Source of the DNA: Anaerolineales bacterium
Lineage (GTDB): Bacteria; Chloroflexota; Anaerolineae; Epilineales; JAANWY01
Direction of reading: 5' to 3'
Length of the DNA stretch: 9,180 nucleotides
NCBI GenBank assembly: GCA_018263655.1
Contig: JAANWY010000233.1
Location: 1 to 9,180 of the forward strand
Below are positions 6,130-9,180 of this stretch, piece by piece (the first letter of the stretch is position 1; each line of letters starts with the position of its first letter). The notes under the pieces are model-generated. The model did not search any database and was not told the origin of the DNA. It saw nothing but the letters and a program-made list of their open reading frames with translations. The translations under genes and the position numbers were made by a program.

Positions 6130-6176
6130 CCGTGAGTAACATCGAAGACCTAGAGATCAGGCAGAGGACTACGACT

Positions 6177-7133
6177 ATGGACTCTCCAATGTATGGAGAA
6201 TTGGCGCTGTTCAGTGCAACCGCTAATCGCCCGCTTGCTGAAGAGATAGCCGCGTCCCTGCGAACGGAATTGCGCGGCGCCGACGTTTTTCAGTTCGCTA
6301 ACGAGAACATCTTTGTCCGGCTGCACGGGAGTGTGCGGTCGGATGATGTGTTTATTATCCAGTCGATGACGGTTCCGGTTCACAAGAACATCATGGAGCT
6401 GCTCATCATGTTGGACACGGTGCGTCGCGACTCGGCCGGCCGCATTACGGCCGTCACCCCGTACTTCGCCTATGGCCGCACCGACAAGAAGGATCAGCCG
6501 CGTGTACCGATCACGGCGCGCCTGCTGGCCGATATGATCACGGTGGCCGGCGCCGATCGGGTGTTGACCATGGACCTGCATGCCGGCCAGATCCAGGGCT
6601 TTTTCACCATCCCGGTCGACGAAATCAGCGCCTTTAGTTTGCTCTGCGACTACTTCGTGGGCAAGCGACTCGAGGATTTGGTCGTGGTAGCGGCCGACAT
6701 TGGCGCTGCCAAGAAGAGCCGCAACTTCGCCGAGGCCCTCGACGTGCCCTTGGCCATCATCGAAAAGCGTCGCACCGTGGATGGCGACAAAACAACGGCC
6801 CTGAACGTGATAGGTGAAGTGCGGGACTGCAATGTCATCATTTTCGATGATGAGATTGACACGGCCGGCACCATGACGAGCGCCGCCCACTTCTTGAAGG
6901 AGTGGGGGGTGCGCGATATCTATGCTTGCGCGACCCACGCTGTCTTCTCCCCGCCGGCCACGCGGCGCTTGAAGGAGGCGCCCTTCAAAGAAATCGTAGT
7001 CACGGACACCGTCGACATCCCAGGCGTGAAACGCTTGCCAAACCTGACGATCTTGTCTGTTGGCCAACTCCTCGGAGAAGTCATCCGTCGCATACACCTG
7101 GGCATGTCCGTCGGGGAGATGTTTGACGAGTAG
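6177..7133 (+). CDS. prs: Ribose-phosphate diphosphokinase (PRPP synthetase)
   Basis: Makes 5-phosphoribosyl diphosphate from ribose 5-phosphate and ATP in the cytosol, the entry compound for purine, pyrimidine, His, Trp and NAD synthesis. From ATG 6177 the protein has 318 residues, the usual size of class I Prs. Visible are 'NENIFVRLHGSVRSDDVFIIQS' (42-63), the ATP-site segment 'PYFAYGRTDKKDQPRVPI' (95-112), 'MDLHAGQIQGFF' (132-143) with active-site His135, the catalytic flexible loop 'EKRR' (196-199), and the PRPP-binding loop 'DDEIDTAGT' (224-232). An in-frame GTG at 6060 would add 39 non-conserved residues; AGAGG at 6163-6167, 9 nt before ATG 6177, decides for the short form. It is moderately divergent from textbook sequences (FDDEIDTAGT where VDDIIDTAGT is common), but all key residues are present. 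It follows meaB in the same direction after 176 bp. Confidence 0.93.
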   Translation: MDSPMYGELALFSATANRPLAEEIAASLRTELRGADVFQFANENIFVRLHGSVRSDDVFIIQSMTVPVHKNIMELLIMLDTVRRDSAGRITAVTPYFAYGRTDKKDQPRVPITARLLADMITVAGADRVLTMDLHAGQIQGFFTIPVDEISAFSLLCDYFVGKRLEDLVVVAADIGAAKKSRNFAEALDVPLAIIEKRRTVDGDKTTALNVIGEVRDCNVIIFDDEIDTAGTMTSAAHFLKEWGVRDIYACATHAVFSPPATRRLKEAPFKEIVVTDTVDIPGVKRLPNLTILSVGQLLGEVIRRIHLGMSVGEMFDE

Positions 7134-7163
7134 TGGTCAGTTTTGACTATCAGGATAGGCATA

Positions 7164-7179
7164 CGGTGGCAAACCACCG
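7164..7179 (+). other. Small hairpin downstream of prs
   Basis: CGGTGG-CAAA-CCACCG, a perfect 6-bp stem with a 4-nt loop, starts 31 bp after the prs stop. No T-run follows, so it is at best a weak or factor-dependent end signal. Confidence 0.3.
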
Positions 7180-7226
7180 CCGGCCTTGCTCACCTCAACC
7201 CAGACTTCGAGTCAGTGCCCCCCGCT

Positions 7227-7384
7227 CAGCAATTCGAGATTTGGCGCGAAGCCGCGTGCTGGCCGTCCGAGAATCATACTGAGTAGGCGTCAGCCGTATC
7301 GAAGTGTGGTTCTTGGACGGCCAGCACGCCTCGCCTTCTTCGAGCGGCTACTCGGCGTGCTGACCGCCAAATCTTGAATTGCTG
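7227..7384. mobile_element. 158-bp MITE with 20-bp terminal inverted repeats and a 7-bp target duplication
   Basis: The left end, 7227-7246 (CAGCAATTC... to ...TTTGGCG), matches the reverse complement of the right end, 7365-7384, at 19 of 20 positions. The 7 bases directly outside each end are identical: CCCCGCT at 7220-7226 and 7385-7391, a clean target-site duplication. A second inner inverted repeat, 7254-7280 against 7303-7329, pairs over 27 nt with only G-T wobbles, around a 22-nt loop; the right arm carries about 35 unpaired bases (7330-7364). No protein is encoded, so it would have been moved in trans. The transposase family is not identifiable from these ends. The right end lies 9 bp before the -35 box at 7400. 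Confidence 0.8.
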
Positions 7385-7399
7385 CCCCGCTGCAAATAC

Positions 7400-7428
7400 T
7401 TGACTTTTATGTATATCTGTGGTACTAT
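7400..7428 (+). promoter_or_regulatory. Strong sigma70-type promoter for the sigma factor gene
   Basis: TTGACT (7400-7405), a 17-bp spacer and TACTAT (7423-7428), with TGG directly before the -10 box as an extended -10. The predicted start is about 7435, immediately before repeat copy B (7436), leaving a leader of roughly 340 nt ahead of the TTG start codon at 7777. Confidence 0.7.
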
Positions 7429-7435
7429 TTACGTA

Positions 7436-7532
7436 GCATATCAATATTTCGGGGCTATGTAGTCGAAATGGTATTTCGACCCGACGATTTACCAAATCGT
7501 CCCACATGTCCCCCATATATTGAGAAGATACC
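7436..7532 (+). repeat. REP/BIME-like double-hairpin repeat, copy B
   Basis: This copy is in the opposite orientation to copies A and C on the window. It ends in TGAG-AA-GATACC (7521-7532), the same terminus as copy A. The left end is shortened by about 3 bp relative to copy C. Both hairpins are intact: GTCGAAAT-GGT-ATTTCGAC, preceded by GTAG, and GACGATTT-ACC-AAATCGTC. The C-run is five bases here, against seven in A and six in C. Relative to transcription it has the same orientation as copy A in front of the PLP enzyme gene. Confidence 0.85.
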
Positions 7533-7776
7533 TATTTACCATATGTAGATAGGCTCAATTTGCGTGCGCAGGGGTCGGTTCGAGGTTGGATGTGTAGCTC
7601 CGATCTGCGATCGAGTGAGGGTTAGCCCACACAATCTCTGGTGATACTTCGACTGAACTCAGTACAAGCTTCCCATTTGAGCAGACTTTGCCCCGCATAC
7701 TCGCCCCTACTGGCCAGGCCTAATCCGTTGTCTACGGCATGTGGCGTTGTTTTGTGATCAGAAGAGGAGTAAACCG
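7533..7776 (+). other. Untranslated leader of the sigma factor gene
   Basis: About 240 bp without a recognisable gene. It contains the imperfect palindrome 7647-7668 (CTTCGACTGA-AC-TCAGTACAAG, core ACTGA/TCAGT). GGTTCGA near 7579 recalls a tRNA T-loop, but no acceptor or anticodon stem fits around it. Start-proximal AGGAG (7765-7769) is the ribosome binding site of the next gene. No second strong promoter was seen. Confidence 0.4.
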
Positions 7777-8970
7777 TTGGAAGCCGACAGCATCCTCAGG
7801 GAATTGGTCCTACAGCAACTCCTCGCCCAGGCGGAAGAACAGGGATACTTGACCACGGATGATATTCTTGAGTTGCTGCCTGAGATCGAGGAGAGCATTG
7901 ACGCGCTGGAAGATCTTTATGTTAGCCTTGAAGAGGAAGGTATCCAAGTCTATACCAATGGTGAGGTGCCGGCTGAGGAACAGCAAGACGCCGAAGACGA
8001 GACAGCACCGGATCTGACCACCATCCCCAGCGACGATACGGTCAGTCTCTATTTCGGTGAGATTCGTCCGATCCCCCTGCTGACGGCCGAGCAGGAGGTA
8101 GATCTGGCTAAGCGGATCGAAGCAGGTGAGGGAGCAGCGCAGAAGCTCCAGGGACTCACCTGGGACGGAGAGGGTCCGAGCGAAGCCGAGGCAGTACTCC
8201 TCGATTCAGATGAGGACGAAGAGCTCAATCGCGTCTTCCTGGATGGTGAAGAAGCCAGGCACACGTTAATCCAGTCCAATTCCCGCCTGGTGATCAGTAT
8301 TGCCAAGAAGTACATGGGCCAGGGGGTGCCGTTTCTGGACTTGATTCAGGAAGGGAACCTCGGCTTGATGAAGGCAGCCGAGAAGTTCGACTATCGGCGT
8401 GGCAACCGGTTCAGCACCTATGCAACGTGGTGGATCCGACAGTCGATTACGCGCGCGCTGGCGGATCAGGGGCGTACGATTCGAGTGCCCGTCCACATGA
8501 ACGACCGCATCCGGCGTGTCTACGGAACCGCCCAGACCTTGGAGCAGGAGCTGGAGCGGAAACCCACTCCGGAGGAGATTGCGCTGGAGATGGATCTCTC
8601 GACGCGCCAGGTGAAGCAGGCGCTACAGGCAAGCCGGCGCCCACTATCCCTGGAGAAACCGGTGGGCGAAGAAGGTGATAGCGAGCTGGGTCAGTTCGTC
8701 GAGGATGACGGCGTGGCTGATCCGGTGGAAGAAGCATCGCAGTATATGTTGCGCCAGGACGTCGAGGAGTTGCTACATACCCTGACGTCTCGGGAGGAGC
8801 GCATTTTACGCATGCGCTACGGCCTGGGCGGTACTAAGCGTCACACTCTGAAACAGGTTGGCAAGAAGTTCGGGCTCACCCGCGAGCGCATCCGCCAGAT
8901 CGAGCAAGAGGCGCTGCGCAAGCTGCGCCACCCTCGTCGGAGCCGCAAGCTGCGAAGCTACTTATCATAG
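7777..8970 (+). CDS. RNA polymerase sigma factor of the sigma70 group 1/2 type (RpoD/SigA-like)
   Basis: A 397-residue sigma factor with the full primary-type layout: a region 1.1-like helical acidic N-terminus (about 5-58), region 1.2 'VSLYFGEIRPIPLLTAEQEVDLAKRIEAGE' (89-118), region 2 with 'LVISIAKKYMGQGVPFLDLIQEGNLGLMKAAEKFDYRRGNRFSTYATWWIRQSI' in register (171-224) and 'RTIRVPVHM' (233-241), region 3 (242-320), and region 4 'LTSREERILRMRYGL...TLKQVGKKFGLTRERIRQIEQEALRKLRHP' (336-386) with its helix-turn-helix. It directs core RNA polymerase to -35/-10 promoters. The start is TTG 7777, because AGGAG (7765-7769) lies 7 nt upstream; an in-frame GTG at 7741 lacks such a site. An acidic stretch of about 40 residues (118-157) is inserted between regions 1.2 and 2.1, where E. 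coli sigma70 has its larger non-conserved region. It may be the housekeeping factor or a close paralogue, so no symbol is given. Confidence 0.93.
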   Translation: MEADSILRELVLQQLLAQAEEQGYLTTDDILELLPEIEESIDALEDLYVSLEEEGIQVYTNGEVPAEEQQDAEDETAPDLTTIPSDDTVSLYFGEIRPIPLLTAEQEVDLAKRIEAGEGAAQKLQGLTWDGEGPSEAEAVLLDSDEDEELNRVFLDGEEARHTLIQSNSRLVISIAKKYMGQGVPFLDLIQEGNLGLMKAAEKFDYRRGNRFSTYATWWIRQSITRALADQGRTIRVPVHMNDRIRRVYGTAQTLEQELERKPTPEEIALEMDLSTRQVKQALQASRRPLSLEKPVGEEGDSELGQFVEDDGVADPVEEASQYMLRQDVEELLHTLTSREERILRMRYGLGGTKRHTLKQVGKKFGLTRERIRQIEQEALRKLRHPRRSRKLRSYLS

Positions 8971-8997
8971 CACAAGTTGACGCCCCGAATTCTCGAA

Positions 8998-9025
8998 GGC
9001 CGCTCCTAACTGGAGCGGCCTTTTT
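8998..9025 (+). terminator. Intrinsic terminator of the sigma factor gene
   Basis: GGCCGCTCC-TAACT-GGAGCGGCC, a perfect 9-bp GC-rich stem with a 5-nt loop, followed directly by TTTTT, 27 bp after the stop codon. Two A-T pairs can extend the stem into the T-run. Confidence 0.93.
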
Positions 9026-9058
9026 CACTGTTACATGAAATGTTTAGAGTCCGTTTTC

Positions 9059-9161
9059 GGTGTCTTCTCAATATATGGGGGGACATGTAGGACGATTTGG
9101 TAAATCGTCGGGTCGAAATACCATTTCGACCTACATAGCCCCGAAATAGTGAGATGATGCG
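9059..9161 (-). repeat. REP/BIME-like double-hairpin repeat, copy C
   Basis: Nearly identical to copy A over the core (one G fewer in the G-run, GTAG in place of GTAC before the first hairpin, AGC in place of AAT after the second). This is the most complete copy: GTAG precedes both hairpins, one on each strand, and the outer stem ATGTAGG / CCTACAT (9085-9091 and 9130-9136) extends to GGGG / CCCC. It follows the terminator of the sigma factor gene. Strand is given as the orientation equal to copy A relative to its transcript. Confidence 0.85.
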
Positions 9162-9168
9162 AAAATTC

Positions 9169-9180
9169 GTGTCTTCTCAA
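9169..9180 (-). repeat. Start of a further tandem copy (D) of the double-hairpin repeat
   Basis: The last 12 bases, GTGTCTTCTCAA, equal the first 12 bases of copy C at 9060-9071, at a distance of 109 bp. The copy is cut by the window edge. Confidence 0.6.

Noticed and set aside
6060..6176. N-terminal extension of Prs from a GTG start
   Set aside because: The added 39 residues are basic and not Prs-like, they cover the foldable leader, and ATG 6177 has its own AGAGG site.
7274..7516. 80-codon - strand reading frame across the MITE and repeat copy B
   Set aside because: It consists of the right part of the MITE plus the repeat and is explained by those elements.
7575..7600. tRNA-like T-loop sequence GGTTCGA
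   Set aside because: No acceptor, D or anticodon stems can be formed around it, and the flanking arm does not pair.
8447..8737. Overlapping reading frames on both strands within the sigma factor gene
   Set aside because: They lie inside conserved regions 2-3 of the sigma factor and show no independent motifs.

Overview
The window is a chromosomal stretch with high GC content and seven protein-coding genes, one of them cut by the left edge. Three traits fit a Chloroflexota-like genome: a free-standing B12-binding mutase subunit next to MeaB, GC-rich codon use with a TTG start, and intergenic space full of degenerate heptanucleotide arrays. That assignment is inference from style and gene content; no marker here proves it.

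Left part (1-3119): the end of one GT4-type glycosyltransferase, a complete second GT4 glycosyltransferase and an NAD-dependent sugar-nucleotide epimerase/dehydratase, all on the + strand. They look like part of a surface polysaccharide or glycolipid locus. Degenerate 7-bp repeat arrays lie directly against the stop codons of these genes. One array type occurs on both sides of a 196-bp segment that contains an imperfect inverted repeat.

Middle (3116-6000): a PLP enzyme of the Cys/Met metabolism family on the - strand. It is divergent from a two-gene + operon encoding a small cobalamin-binding subunit of an acyl-CoA mutase and its GTPase chaperone MeaB, which overlap as ATGA. The divergent intergenic region carries promoters for both directions and copy A of a repeat.

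Right part (6001-9180): ribose-phosphate diphosphokinase (prs) behind a leader that can fold. Next come a 158-bp MITE with terminal inverted repeats and a perfect 7-bp target duplication, a strong promoter, repeat copy B, and a long leader into an RpoD/SigA-type sigma factor gene that starts at TTG and ends at a clear intrinsic terminator. Repeat copy C and the first bases of copy D follow at the edge.

The most interesting non-coding feature is the ~100-bp repeat present three times plus a fragment (A 4344-4447, B 7436-7532, C 9059-9161, D from 9169). Each full copy has two convergent hairpins, each with an 8-9 bp stem and a GGT tip when read inward, mostly preceded by GTAG, inside an outer stem. 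This is the architecture of REP/BIME elements moved by RAYT (TnpA-REP) transposases. Copies A and B both begin 7-8 bp after the -10 box of a strong extended -10 promoter and have the same orientation relative to transcription, so both would form the very 5' end of an mRNA (the PLP enzyme and the sigma factor). Copies C/D are in tandem with no promoter in view, which argues that the element is a mobile repeat rather than a dedicated riboregulator.
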